A stretch of 64,000 nucleotides of DNA from Bradyrhizobiaceae bacterium (GTDB lineage: Bacteria > Pseudomonadota > Alphaproteobacteria > Rhizobiales > Xanthobacteraceae): positions 19,354 to 83,353 of the forward strand of contig PQAH01000215.1 in assembly GCA_003105195.1 (NCBI GenBank), read 5' to 3'. Positions 16,707-25,677 of this stretch are shown here, in pieces; position 1 is the stretch's first letter, and every line of letters starts with the position of its first letter. The position numbers and the translations under genes are program-made. The notes beneath the pieces were generated by a model. The model saw only the letters and a program-made list of their open reading frames with translations. It was not told where the DNA came from and searched no databases.

Positions 16707-17584
16707 CGCGCGAACAATCCCGAGGGCTTGAACAGAAGGATCACGAGCATCGCGCCGAGATAGGAGAAGGCGGCCACGGTCGGGCTCGCGAAGATGCTCA
16801 CGATCGCCTGAGTGAACCCGAACACGATCCCGATCACGAGCGCGCCGAGCACCGAGCCGGGGCCGCCGATGATCATGATCGCGAAGGCGGTGATCGCCAT
16901 GGTCCAGGCCACCGTGAGATCGAAGCTGTAGGCGCAGGCGAACAGGACCCCGCCCGCGAACACCACGGCATTGCCGAGCACGAAGGACATCCGATAGATG
17001 CCGCGCACGTCCACCCCGCGCAGCGCCGCCGCATCCCGGTTCTGGAACACCGCGCGCAACGCCCGGCCGTACTTGTGATAGCGCAGCAGGGCGAACAGCG
17101 CGGCGAGCAGCGCCCCCGCGATCAGCATGGCGGCGAGCCGGTTGTTGGCGATCGGGAAAGGCCCGATCATGGTCACGCCCGCCACGATCGGCGGAATCTG
17201 GAACTGGTCGCTCCATACGCCATAGGTGATGGAGAAGATGCCGGCGAGGATCTGGGTGATCCCGAGAGTCAGCACGAAATACGAAATATTGCGATTGGGG
17301 ACGTCGTAGAAGCGGCGGACCAGGGTCGCCTCGAGCAGGTAGGACAGCGGCACGCTCGCGCCGATGACGAGCAGGGCCGCGAACGCCGGGTGAAGCCCGA
17401 AGGATACGGTGGCCGACCAGACGAACAGCGACGCCAGCAGGAAGAATTGGCCGTTCGCGGCATTCGGCATCCAGATGCTGCCGTAGATGATCGTCACGCC
17501 GACCGCCACGAGCGAGAAGATCACCCCCAGCATGAGACCGGTGGTCAGGGTGGACAAGAGGATGATCAGGGTCGCGTCGGACAT
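16703..17584 (-). CDS. Liv-type ABC transporter permease LivH (importer 1)
   Basis: LivH-type permease of 293 residues with about eight membrane segments. It has the N-terminal LGVIFSLVAVGVTIIYGSIWMPNAANG region, split here as a hydrophobic helix then the conserved asparagine-containing loop, and the coupling segment ALRAVFQNRDAAALRGVDV. The start at MSDATLIILL is followed immediately by the first helix. It lies 65 bases downstream of the binding-protein gene in the same transcription direction. Confidence 0.9.
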   Translation of the reverse strand: MSDATLIILLSTLTTGLMLGVIFSLVAVGVTIIYGSIWMPNAANGQFFLLASLFVWSATVSFGLHPAFAALLVIGASVPLSYLLEATLVRRFYDVPNRNISYFVLTLGITQILAGIFSITYGVWSDQFQIPPIVAGVTMIGPFPIANNRLAAMLIAGALLAALFALLRYHKYGRALRAVFQNRDAAALRGVDVRGIYRMSFVLGNAVVFAGGVLFACAYSFDLTVAWTMAITAFAIMIIGGPGSVLGALVIGIVFGFTQAIVSIFASPTVAAFSYLGAMLVILLFKPSGLFAR

Positions 17585-17649
17585 GCGGGCGCCGGAGGCG
17601 GGGACGGACGGGCCCGCGGCCGCCGCGCGGCCGCGGGCGACGGGTTCGG

Positions 17650-18834
17650 CTACTTCACGAGCTCGTACACCGGGATCACCTCGGGATCCCACTCGGTGTA
17701 GTAGACCTGCTTCGACTTGTAGCCGTCCTCGGTCACGTCCTGGATCTGCATGAAGTACATGTATTCCTTCCGCGCGCCGTTCTTGTCGAAGGCGATCGGG
17801 ATGTTGGAGGTCGACTCCTTCGTGTTCAGGGCCGCCATGCCGGCACGGAACTTCTCGCGGTCATCGCCCGCGCCGGGATCGGCGTCGATCACTCGGCGTA
17901 TGACCTGCGCGGTGACATAGCAGTAGTTCTCGACATAGGAGGGCTGCCGCTTGTTGGCGGCGCGGAAATCCTCGACGAACTTCTTGCCCTCGGCGGTGAG
18001 CTCCGGAAGGTTGGCATCGAAGAAGGTGCCGTACAGAGAGCCGACGCTGCGCTTGCCCCAGTTCTTCACCTGGGTCGTGATGCCGAACGGATGGATGATC
18101 TGCTCGGCCTTGATGCCGATGTCGAGAAGCTGGTTGGTCAAGGTATTGTCGAAGCCGCCGGCGCCGATCACGACCACCCAATCCGGATTGGCCGCGCGCA
18201 CTTGGGCAGCCTGCACGGTGGCATCGTTGGATCCCTGCGGAAAGATGATCTCGGGCTCGATCTTCACGCCGGACTTCGGCGCCTGATACTTCAGTCCGGC
18301 CGCGATGGCACGCATCAGCGCGTAGTCCGAATAGACGAGCGCGATCTTGGCACCCGGCTTCTGCTTGGCCACGAACTGGACGATCGCGTAGCCCCAACCC
18401 GCCGCATTGGGCTCGAGACGGAAGGTGTAGCGGGTGCCCGGCTTGGTGAGCTGCGGGAAGGCCGCGACCGGCACCACGAACGGCACCTTGTTCTGCTCGG
18501 CATAGCCGTACATCGCGAGCGCAGTGTCGGAGCTGGTGGGACCGCTCAGCGCGATCACCTTGCTCTGGACGTCGAGATTGCGCGCGGCGGCCACGGCCTG
18601 GGCGGGCTGGGTCTGGTTGTCGATGGTGACGAACTCGAGCTTGCGCTTGCCCGCGGGATTGAGTGTGGATTCGGCAAGCTTCAGTCCGGCGACGCAGCTC
18701 GATCCGAAGAAGGCCCACGGGCCGGTCAGCTCCGTGACGAAGCCGACCTTGACAGATTCCTGGCCCGCCGCCGAACCGGCCGCGGCGGCGACCAGCGCGG
18801 CCGCAAGCACGGCCGTACTCATGTGACGCGTCAT
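17650..18834 (-). CDS. Periplasmic substrate-binding protein of Liv-type importer 1
   Basis: This 394-residue type I periplasmic binding protein has a cleavable signal peptide (AAALVAAAAGSAAGQ, cleavage after about residue 24). The mature part opens with VKVGFVTELTGPWAFFG, the usual start of LivJ/LivK-like proteins. The aligned strands VIALSGPTSSDTALA and DWVVVIGAGGF form the ligand-binding lobes. A start four codons later (MSTAV) is possible. It is encoded just downstream of the DapA-family lyase and upstream of its permeases, as the ligand receptor of this uptake system. Confidence 0.9.
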   Translation of the reverse strand: MTRHMSTAVLAAALVAAAAGSAAGQESVKVGFVTELTGPWAFFGSSCVAGLKLAESTLNPAGKRKLEFVTIDNQTQPAQAVAAARNLDVQSKVIALSGPTSSDTALAMYGYAEQNKVPFVVPVAAFPQLTKPGTRYTFRLEPNAAGWGYAIVQFVAKQKPGAKIALVYSDYALMRAIAAGLKYQAPKSGVKIEPEIIFPQGSNDATVQAAQVRAANPDWVVVIGAGGFDNTLTNQLLDIGIKAEQIIHPFGITTQVKNWGKRSVGSLYGTFFDANLPELTAEGKKFVEDFRAANKRQPSYVENYCYVTAQVIRRVIDADPGAGDDREKFRAGMAALNTKESTSNIPIAFDKNGARKEYMYFMQIQDVTEDGYKSKQVYYTEWDPEVIPVYELVK

Positions 18835-18874
18835 GACGTCCTCCCTTGTAAATCGCTACATGGATCGGTTCGGC

Positions 18875-19831
18875 TCACGCCGCGTTGCGACCCGTCTCCC
18901 GGCCGAGAAGCCCGGCCTCCACCAGCGCCTGACGGATGCGGTCGACCTCGCCGCGCGACAGCTTGACGAGAGGCGGGCGCACCACGGCGCGCGGCAGGCG
19001 GCCAAGCAGCACCAACGCCTCCTTCATGCGGTTGTGCATGTCGCTCCAGGGCTCGGAATAGAAGATCCGCGCCAGCGGATAGATCCGGTCGTTGAGCCGC
19101 CGCGCCGCGGCAAGGTCGTCTTCCCGCACGGCACGGAACAGCTCGGCCTGCAGATCCGGAATCACGCTGCCGCTGCCGGAGAGCAGTCCATTGCATCCGA
19201 GCACCAGCGAGGAGAGCAGCCACGCGCTGTGTGTGGTGAGCACGTTGACGGGGCGCGGCAGGCTCTGCAGCACGCGGATGTGGACCTCGTGCTGCTGTAC
19301 GTTGCCGGCCCAGTCCTTGATCGCCCGGATCGTCGGCACCTCCTCGCAGAGCCTGAGCAGAGTGTCGCGCGGATACCCCTGCCCGGTGGCGAGCGGATAC
19401 TGGAAGACGATGATCGGCAGGTCGCTCGCGTCGGCGATGCGCTTGAAATGCGCGAGCGCCATCTCGGGTGACTGGCCGAGCGTGAAGACCGCCGGCGGGA
19501 AGACCAGGAGCGCCGAGGCGCCGCCCGCCGTCGCCATGCGGGCGATGCGGGCGGCCTCCAGGCTGCCGTCGGCCCAGACGCCGTGCACGATCGGCAGGCG
19601 GTCGCCGATCTCGTCCTGGGCGATCTCGAGCACGCGGCGCTGCTCGTCGAAGCCGCAGGAGGCGACCTCGGTGGAGTGCGCGTTGATGGTGACGGCGGAG
19701 AGGCCCTCGGTCGCGGCGATGTCGCGCAGATGGCTGCGGAAGCCGGCCTCGTCGATCGACAGGTCCTCCTGGAAGGGCAGCAGTACGGCCGGTATGACCC
19801 CGTGGGGAACGTAGGCGGCGTGACGCGGCAT
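18875..19831 (-). CDS. Dihydrodipicolinate synthase/N-acetylneuraminate lyase family protein
   Basis: The 318-residue product is a DapA/NanA-superfamily TIM-barrel aldolase or dehydratase that forms a Schiff base with a 2-oxo acid. The Schiff-base lysine is in IRAIKDWAGN (about residue 172) and the catalytic tyrosine in IIVFQYPLATG (about 144). The carboxylate-binding GTTGE-like loop is replaced by NAHSTEVAS, so it is unlikely to be dihydrodipicolinate synthase itself. An AAGGAGG site lies just before the ATG. Its place between the IclR gene and the importer, in an operon with HyuAB and FAH-family enzymes, suggests a catabolic aldolase step. Confidence 0.85.
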   Translation of the reverse strand: MPRHAAYVPHGVIPAVLLPFQEDLSIDEAGFRSHLRDIAATEGLSAVTINAHSTEVASCGFDEQRRVLEIAQDEIGDRLPIVHGVWADGSLEAARIARMATAGGASALLVFPPAVFTLGQSPEMALAHFKRIADASDLPIIVFQYPLATGQGYPRDTLLRLCEEVPTIRAIKDWAGNVQQHEVHIRVLQSLPRPVNVLTTHSAWLLSSLVLGCNGLLSGSGSVIPDLQAELFRAVREDDLAAARRLNDRIYPLARIFYSEPWSDMHNRMKEALVLLGRLPRAVVRPPLVKLSRGEVDRIRQALVEAGLLGRETGRNAA

Positions 19832-19857
19832 GGCGCTTCCTCCTTGGCTGCTCTTGC

Positions 19858-20715
19858 TCACAAGCGACGGATGATGGGCCGCTGGGTGCGGCTCTCGAGC
19901 GGCCAGATGCGCGCGAGCCGCTCGACCGTGTCGAGCAGCATCGGCGCGCAGGCCTCGATCTCGGGGCGGGTCATGCGATTGGTCGGGGCCGCGAGACTGA
20001 CGGCGCCGACGCATCCGTGCGCGCCTTCGAGCGTGGGCACGACGATGGGCGCCGCAATGGCTCCGACCCCGAGCTCCTGCTCCTCGTAGCTCGTGGCGAA
20101 GCCGCGTGCGGCGGCTTCTCGAAGTTCGGCGCGCACCGCCTCGCGATCGGTCTTGGTCTTCACCGTGCAGGCGCGCACGCCCTGCTGCGCGACCAGCTCC
20201 CAGGCGCGCTCGAATGGCAGGGTCATCAGCCAGGCCTTGGCGATGGCGTGCGCATTGAGGACGATCTCGAGGGTGTAGTTCGGATCGATGCGCACCGAGC
20301 GCTGGGCGCCGGCAATGGCGTAGACCCAGGTGATGCGCTCGGCATTCTCGACGACCGCGAGGCGCACGAGCTCGCCCGTGGTCTCGGCCAGATTCTTCAG
20401 CAGCGGCGCGCACTGGTCGAGCAGGCGGCTCTGCTGGAGCTGGCGCAGCCCGAGATTGCTGATCCGGTAGGTGAGCCAGTAGCGCTGCAACACGTCGTCG
20501 CGCCAGACGAAGCCGAGATGCTCGAGCGTGCCGAGCAGCTTGACGGCGATCGCCTTGTTGACATCGAGCCGCCGCGCGATCTCGGCGAGACTCAGGCCGT
20601 CCGCCTGGTCGGCGAGGAACTCCACGATGCGGAAGGCGCGCTCGACCGAGAGAATGGTCTCCTCAGGTCGTTCCAGGGAACTGCGACTGGACAAAGCGGG
20701 GATCGGATCAGGCAT
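19858..20715 (-). CDS. IclR-family transcriptional regulator
   Basis: This 285-residue protein has an N-terminal winged helix-turn-helix at about 25-85 (LSLAEIARRLDVNKAIAVKLLGTLEHLGFV) and a C-terminal IclR effector-binding domain. The latter includes LNAHAIAKAWLMTLP (equivalent to the usual HATALGKAlLA), GFATSYEEQELGVGAIAAPIV and a final GAVSLAAP segment. The start is the ATG at 20715 with a GGAGC site. It lies inside the operon 14319-25548 and is the best candidate to bind the palindrome at 25574-25602 in front of the first gene. Confidence 0.9.
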   Translation of the reverse strand: MPDPIPALSSRSSLERPEETILSVERAFRIVEFLADQADGLSLAEIARRLDVNKAIAVKLLGTLEHLGFVWRDDVLQRYWLTYRISNLGLRQLQQSRLLDQCAPLLKNLAETTGELVRLAVVENAERITWVYAIAGAQRSVRIDPNYTLEIVLNAHAIAKAWLMTLPFERAWELVAQQGVRACTVKTKTDREAVRAELREAAARGFATSYEEQELGVGAIAAPIVVPTLEGAHGCVGAVSLAAPTNRMTRPEIEACAPMLLDTVERLARIWPLESRTQRPIIRRL

Positions 20716-20729
20716 GAGAGCTCCGGGGG

Positions 20730-22625
20730 TCAGCAGCAGCGCCACTTGCCGATGCCGGCGGCGGCGACGGCGCGATTCATGCGCTCTGCCTCCGGATCGG
20801 GACGCGGCCACAGGGTGCACTGGCGGCAGCCGCAAGGCGAATCGTCCTCGCGGGCGAAGGGCTTGTCGTGCGGCAGCCCGGCGCGGCGCATGGTCTGGCG
20901 CAGGGCGACGGTCGCCTCGCGGTCGGCCTTGCCGGTGACGGGGTCGATCGCGACGCCATAAAGGCTGCGGGCCGCCTCACGCGAGACGTAGCCCTGGCGC
21001 ACGTCGTGCTCGAGATCTTCCAGCTTGCGATCGAGCGGGCTGCCGTAACCGCCGCCGCCGCCCGACCGCAGCGTGTAGACGTCGCCCTTCTCGAGGCGCT
21101 GCGCCAGCACCTTGCCGGTCGGGAAGCGAATCTCCTCGCCGTCGCGGCGCAGCGAGACCTCGTTGCCGAGCCCGGATAGACCGTTGAACAGGCCCCAGGG
21201 GCGACAGTCCACGCGATCAATCTGGGCGTTGAACATCACGTCCTCGAGTGCGCGCACCACCTGCTCGGTGCCGAGCCCGCCACGGTACCTGCCGGCGCCG
21301 CCCGAATCCTCTCGCAGCGCATAGCGCTCGACGATCAGCGGATACTTGACCTCGACCTGCTCGCTCGGGCCGTTGTGGGTGTCGCCGTCATTGATGGCAA
21401 TGGTGGCGCTCATTCCGTCTTCGTTGTGCTTGGCGCCCCAGCCGCCGCCGATCAGTCCCCCGAGATAGACGAAGAACTGGCCGTTGCGCGGCTCGCGGCC
21501 GTTGATCATGGCGATGACCAGGTCGGCGTGGTGGCCGGCGATCACGCGGGTCGGCACGGCGGGCGCGAGCGCCTTGAAGATCGTATCGACGATCGTCATC
21601 GGATAGGTCATCCACCAGCGCATCGGCGCGGGGCGTTCGGCGCTCACCACCTTGCCGGGCGGCAACACGATGTCGAGAGCACGGAAGGTGCCGTCATTGA
21701 TGGGCAGGTCGAGACCCGAGGTGACGCACTTGAAGGCGACCTGGGCGGCTGACCGGCCGGCGGTCGATCCCGAATTGTAGAAGCCCTTGACCTGCGCGCT
21801 GACCTCCGAGAGGTCGATGGTCATGCGGTCCCCCGCGACCGCAACCTTGACGCGGATCGGAACGCGGGCACCGAGATCGACCCCGTCGTCGTCCATGAAG
21901 GATTCGGCCTCGTAGATGCCGTCGGGTATCCTGGCGACGCTCTCGCGCGCCACCGCCTCGGAATGGTCGAAGATCGATTCGATGGCGCCGGCCACGGCCG
22001 CGGCGCCGTATTTGGCGACAAGCTCGAGGAAGCGCTTCTCGCCGGTTTTCACGGCCGCGACCTGGGCGCGCAGGTCGCCCATCGCCCGCTCCGGCAGCCG
22101 CACGTTCATGCGGATAATGTCGAGGATGTCCTCGTTGGGCACGCCCTTGCGCCAAGCCTTGACGATGGGCATCTGCAGGCCCTCGGAGTAGATGTCGCGG
22201 GTCATGCCGTCGAGCGTGCCGCCGATGTCCTGCCAGTGCGCCATGCAGGCCGCGAAGCCGAGCAGATCGCCGTCATGGAAGATCGGCACCGAGAACGTCA
22301 TGTGGTTGAGATGGCTGCCCGTGATGTAGGCGTCGTTGGTGAGCAGAACGTCGCCGGGCTCGAGGGCGTCGACACCGAAATGTGCGAGCTTGGCTTTGAT
22401 GGTGTCGCTCATCCCGCGGATGAACATGGGCAGGCCGAGGCCGATCGACACCGTGTTGCCATGCCGGTCGAAAAGTCCGACCGTGAAGTCGAGCGCCTCA
22501 TAGATGATCATGTTGTAGGCGGTCCGCATCAGATTGGTCTTCATCTCCTCGGTGGCGGCGATGAAGCCATTGCGGATGATCTCCGTGACGACGGGATCGA
22601 CGCGCGGGGGGCGGTTCTGGGTCAT
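20730..22625 (-). CDS. hyuB: Hydantoinase B/oxoprolinase family protein (HyuB)
   Basis: HyuB-type subunit, 631 residues, of the ATP-dependent hydantoinase/5-oxoprolinase/acetone-acetophenone carboxylase superfamily. The N-terminus DPVVTEIIRNGFIAATEEM and the LTNDAYITGSHLNHMTFSVPIF segment are family hallmarks, as are YRGGLGTEQVV and the glycine-rich LRSGGGGGYGSPLDR near the C-terminus. A cysteine-rich tail (SPCGCRQCTLW) is present, reminiscent of carboxylase-type members that bind metal. It overlaps hyuA by four bases (ATGA). The partners act together on a cyclic amide or ketone; which one is not determined by sequence. Confidence 0.88.
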   Translation of the reverse strand: MTQNRPPRVDPVVTEIIRNGFIAATEEMKTNLMRTAYNMIIYEALDFTVGLFDRHGNTVSIGLGLPMFIRGMSDTIKAKLAHFGVDALEPGDVLLTNDAYITGSHLNHMTFSVPIFHDGDLLGFAACMAHWQDIGGTLDGMTRDIYSEGLQMPIVKAWRKGVPNEDILDIIRMNVRLPERAMGDLRAQVAAVKTGEKRFLELVAKYGAAAVAGAIESIFDHSEAVARESVARIPDGIYEAESFMDDDGVDLGARVPIRVKVAVAGDRMTIDLSEVSAQVKGFYNSGSTAGRSAAQVAFKCVTSGLDLPINDGTFRALDIVLPPGKVVSAERPAPMRWWMTYPMTIVDTIFKALAPAVPTRVIAGHHADLVIAMINGREPRNGQFFVYLGGLIGGGWGAKHNEDGMSATIAINDGDTHNGPSEQVEVKYPLIVERYALREDSGGAGRYRGGLGTEQVVRALEDVMFNAQIDRVDCRPWGLFNGLSGLGNEVSLRRDGEEIRFPTGKVLAQRLEKGDVYTLRSGGGGGYGSPLDRKLEDLEHDVRQGYVSREAARSLYGVAIDPVTGKADREATVALRQTMRRAGLPHDKPFAREDDSPCGCRQCTLWPRPDPEAERMNRAVAAAGIGKWRCC

Positions 22626-24697
22626 CGTGCGACCTCGATGTCGAGATTGCCGAAGCTGTCGATGCGGGCTCGGTCGCCGGGCACCAGCACGGTGGTCGAG
22701 GCGTATTCCTGGATCAGGGCCGGGCCCGCGATCCGGTGGCCGGCGGCGAGCCGGGTGCGATCGTAGATCGGCGTGTCGATGCGCCCACCGAGAACGCCGA
22801 ATTCGACCGTGCGCACGCCGATGAGCGCGGGGGCGGCCTCAGGCGAGGCCGCCTCGGCGATCGGCGCGGTCCGCGGCTTGGCGATGCGGCCCGTGACCGA
22901 CAGGCGCAGGCTCACGACCTCGGCGCTCTCGTCCGGCGAGGCGTAGCCGTAGCGCTGGACGTGAACCTCGTCGAAACGCGCCTTTATGCCCGCCACGTCA
23001 CGCCGGCGGAACAGCTCACCGGGGATCTCGACCGTGACGGCATGCTCCTGCCCGATATAGCGCATGTCGGCCGCATAGGCGGCGCCCACGTCTCGCAGGT
23101 TCGGCGCGGCTGCGCGGATCTCGGCGAGGCCGCGCTCGTGCATCTCGGAGAAGATGGCGTCGAAGGCGTCGAAGGGCGCGTCGGCGAGCCGCGCGAAGAG
23201 AGTGCGCACGAAGTCCCGGCGCAGGTCGGTGACCAGCATCCCGTAGGCCGAGAAATGGCCGGGCGCATTCGGGATCACGACGCGACCGATCTGCAGCTCG
23301 CGCGCCACCAGGGTCGCGTGCAAGGGACCGGCGCCGCCATAGGCCACCATCGCGAAGTCCCGCGCATCGAGTCCCCGCTCGGTGGTGACGCGCTTGACCA
23401 CATTGGCCATCTGGGTGACCGCTATGCGGACGATTCCGTCGGCCGCCCGCATGAGATCGAGCCCGAGCGGCCGGGCGATGCGTTCCTCGATCGCGGCGGC
23501 GGCAGCGTCGGCGTCGAGCTTCATCTCGCCGCCCAGGAAGAGGTCGGGGGCGAGGCGGCCGAGCACCAGATTGGCGTCCGTCACGGTCGGCTCGGTGCCG
23601 CCGCCGCCGTAGCAGACCGGCCCCGGAACGGCGCCCGCGCTCTCGGGCCCGACCCGGATCGCGCCGCCCGCCACCACGCGCGCGGTGCTGCCGCCGCCGG
23701 TGCCCACTTCCTCGATATCGATCATCGGGATCTGGATCGGCAGGCCCTCGGCATAGCCGCCGACCATCACGTGACCGGCGGTCAGTTCCACGCCCGAGAG
23801 GATGACGCCGGCCTTGGCGGTGGTGCCGCCCATGTCGAACGCGATCGCATTGGCGAGGCCGGTGGCGGCGCACAGCTCACGGGTGCCGATGACGCCCGCG
23901 GCCGGCCCGGATTCGAGCATGCGGATGCATTCGCGGCTCGCCTGCGACACGTCGTAGAGCCCGCCGGTCGACTGCACCACCAGGAACGTGCCGCCGAAGC
24001 CTGCTTCGGCGAGGAAGTCGCGCGCCTCGGCGAGATAGCGCTGCACGCGCGGACCGACGAAGGCATTGGCCGCGACGGTCGAGGAGCGCTCGAACTCGCG
24101 GTACTCCTGAGAGAGCTCGTGCGAGGCGGTGACGAAGACGCCCGGCAGGCGGCGCTGGAAGAAGTCCCGGGCGCGGATCTCGTGATCGGGATTGCGATAG
24201 GAATGCAGGAAGAGGATCGCTACTGCCTCGACGCGCTCGCCTTCCAAGTGGCGCGCGATGCGCTCGAGCTCCGCCTCGTCGAGCGGCCGCAGCACCTCGC
24301 CGGCGGCGTTGAGCCGCTCGTCCACCTCGATGCGCAGCACGCGATCGACCAGCGGCCGGTGCTTGCGGAAGAAGAGATTGTAGGCCTCGGGGCGATTGAC
24401 GCGGCCGATCTCGTAGATATCGCGGAAGCCGCGGGTGGTTACCAACGCTGTGCGCGCGCCCTTGCGCTCGAGCAGCGCATTGATCGCGATGGTGGTGCCG
24501 TGCAAGAAGAGCCGCGCGTCGCGAAACGCGGCGCCTGCCTTTTCGACGCCGTGTTCCATCCCGTCGATCAGACGCGCCGGCGTGGTGAGGGTCTTGCCGA
24601 GCCGGATCTGGCCCGATGCTTCGTCGAAGATGGCCACGTCCGTGAAGGTGCCGCCGACGTCGGCCGCAATGCGCAGCCCGGATGCCGTCGCGCTCAT
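22622..24697 (-). CDS. hyuA: Hydantoinase A/oxoprolinase family protein (HyuA)
   Basis: HyuA-type subunit of 691 residues carrying the ATP-binding actin/hexokinase-like fold. It begins with the phosphate loop ADVGGTFTDVAIFD, and has LFLHGTTIAINALLERKGA and ALVTTRGFRDIYEIGR. The second nucleotide-binding motif is AIAFDMGGTTAKAGVI, followed by GGGSTARV and MVAYGGAGPLHA. The C-terminal domain carries GPALIQEYASTTVLVPG. All nucleotide-binding motifs look intact. It overlaps both the FAH-family gene upstream and hyuB downstream by ATGA junctions. Confidence 0.9.
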   Translation of the reverse strand: MSATASGLRIAADVGGTFTDVAIFDEASGQIRLGKTLTTPARLIDGMEHGVEKAGAAFRDARLFLHGTTIAINALLERKGARTALVTTRGFRDIYEIGRVNRPEAYNLFFRKHRPLVDRVLRIEVDERLNAAGEVLRPLDEAELERIARHLEGERVEAVAILFLHSYRNPDHEIRARDFFQRRLPGVFVTASHELSQEYREFERSSTVAANAFVGPRVQRYLAEARDFLAEAGFGGTFLVVQSTGGLYDVSQASRECIRMLESGPAAGVIGTRELCAATGLANAIAFDMGGTTAKAGVILSGVELTAGHVMVGGYAEGLPIQIPMIDIEEVGTGGGSTARVVAGGAIRVGPESAGAVPGPVCYGGGGTEPTVTDANLVLGRLAPDLFLGGEMKLDADAAAAAIEERIARPLGLDLMRAADGIVRIAVTQMANVVKRVTTERGLDARDFAMVAYGGAGPLHATLVARELQIGRVVIPNAPGHFSAYGMLVTDLRRDFVRTLFARLADAPFDAFDAIFSEMHERGLAEIRAAAPNLRDVGAAYAADMRYIGQEHAVTVEIPGELFRRRDVAGIKARFDEVHVQRYGYASPDESAEVVSLRLSVTGRIAKPRTAPIAEAASPEAAPALIGVRTVEFGVLGGRIDTPIYDRTRLAAGHRIAGPALIQEYASTTVLVPGDRARIDSFGNLDIEVAR

Positions 24698-25548
24698 GCG
24701 CGTGCCTCGTCACGCACGGGGTTGCGCAGCAGGCCGAGCGCCTCCACCTCCACCTCGCAGACGTCGCCGTCCTTCATGAAGAGCGGCGGCTTGCGGGCGA
24801 AACCGACGCCCGAGGGGGTGCCGGTGACGATGATGTCGCCCGGCACCAGGGTCATGGCCTCGCTCGCGCGCGCAACCAGCTCGGCGACCGGGAAGATCAG
24901 ATCGTCGGTGTCGGCGTCCTGCACGACCGCGCCGTTGAGACGGGTGCGGATGCGCAGCCCGGCGGCCCCAGTCGGCACCTCGTCAGCGGAGACGAGCCAG
25001 GGACCGAACGGCCCGGTGGCGTCGAAATTCTTCCCGAGGGTCCACTGCGGACCCTTGAACTGATAGTCGCGCACGGAGACGTCGTTGAAGATCGAGTAGG
25101 CGGCGACGTGGTCGAGCGCGTGCCGCATCGGAATCGCGCGACCGGTCTTGCCGATGACGGCGACCATCTCGCCCTCGAAATCGAGCTGTTCGGAGACCGC
25201 CGGGCGCAGGATCGGCGCGCCGTGCGGGACGAGACTCGTGTCGACGCGCAGGAAGTAGACCGGGTGCTTCGGCCTGTCGTAGGGGCTCTCGGCCGCGTGG
25301 TCCGCATAGTTGAGGCCGACACAGATGATCTTGCGCGTGGTTGCAAGGGGGACCCGGAACGTCACCGCATCGGGGTCGAGCTCGCGCCCCGCGCGAATTG
25401 CGGCCGCGGCGGAGCCGCGCAGCCCGGCATCAAGCAGCACGGCGAGCGGATCCGCCGGGCCCTGCCAGCCGTCGAGCGCCACGAGCCGGTCGCCCTGACC
25501 GGCAGCAAGCAAGTCTTTTCCGTCTTCTTGAATACGCGCCACTCTCAC
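24694..25548 (-). CDS. Fumarylacetoacetate hydrolase (FAH) family protein
   Basis: This 284-residue FAH-superfamily enzyme probably cleaves or tautomerises a beta-diketone-type or 2-oxo acid with a divalent metal. It has KIICVGLNYADHAAE, the metal-binding LDFEGEMVAVIG (Glu-x-Glu pattern), YSIFNDVSVRDYQ and the C-terminal GDIIVTGTPSGVGFARKP. The start is a GTG with GGGAGAG about nine bases upstream; a second GTG two codons later is possible. It is the first gene of the long operon ending at 14319 and lies directly behind the palindromic operator. Confidence 0.88.
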   Translation of the reverse strand: MRVARIQEDGKDLLAAGQGDRLVALDGWQGPADPLAVLLDAGLRGSAAAAIRAGRELDPDAVTFRVPLATTRKIICVGLNYADHAAESPYDRPKHPVYFLRVDTSLVPHGAPILRPAVSEQLDFEGEMVAVIGKTGRAIPMRHALDHVAAYSIFNDVSVRDYQFKGPQWTLGKNFDATGPFGPWLVSADEVPTGAAGLRIRTRLNGAVVQDADTDDLIFPVAELVARASEAMTLVPGDIIVTGTPSGVGFARKPPLFMKDGDVCEVEVEALGLLRNPVRDEARA

Positions 25549-25573
25549 CCGAGTCTCTCCCCGACGAGCGTTA

Positions 25574-25602
25574 GGTAACGCCGTTAGCCTAACGCTGTTA
25601 CC
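25574..25602. promoter_or_regulatory. 29-bp palindromic operator in front of the FAH-hyuAB-liv operon
   Basis: The arms are GGTAAC at 25574-25579 with CGTTAG at 25582-25587, mirrored by CTAACG at 25589-25594 and GTTACC at 25597-25602, around a single central base at 25588. All 12 bases of each half are complementary to the other half; only the two-base spacers differ. A further CGTTAG (25569-25574) overlaps the left end. It covers the predicted -10 of the operon promoter, a repressor-type position. The IclR regulator in the operon is the likely ligand. Confidence 0.8.
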
Positions 25603-25624
25603 TCAGGGAACTCGAATGAGTCAA
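25596..25624 (-). promoter_or_regulatory. Predicted sigma-70 promoter of the FAH-hyuAB-liv operon
   Basis: On the minus strand TTGACT (25624-25619) is followed after 17 bases by GTAACA (25601-25596). The -35 matches five of six consensus positions; the -10 is weak, as expected for a regulated promoter in GC-rich DNA. The first gene starts about 48 bases downstream. Confidence 0.5.
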
Positions 25625-25655
25625 CCCGGCCAGACACCCCGGGCCGGGCGTTGAC
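25620..25655 (-). terminator. Stem-loop downstream of the second liv operon
   Basis: GTCAA plus CCCGGCC (25620-25631) can pair with GGCCGGG (25642-25648) and TTGAC (25651-25655), a 12-bp stem with a two-base bulge. It follows the livF stop codon at 25678 and precedes the next operon's promoter, whose -35 lies in its arm. No strong T-run follows. Confidence 0.45.
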
Positions 25656-25677
25656 GGGCTGCCGCCCGCGACCGGCG

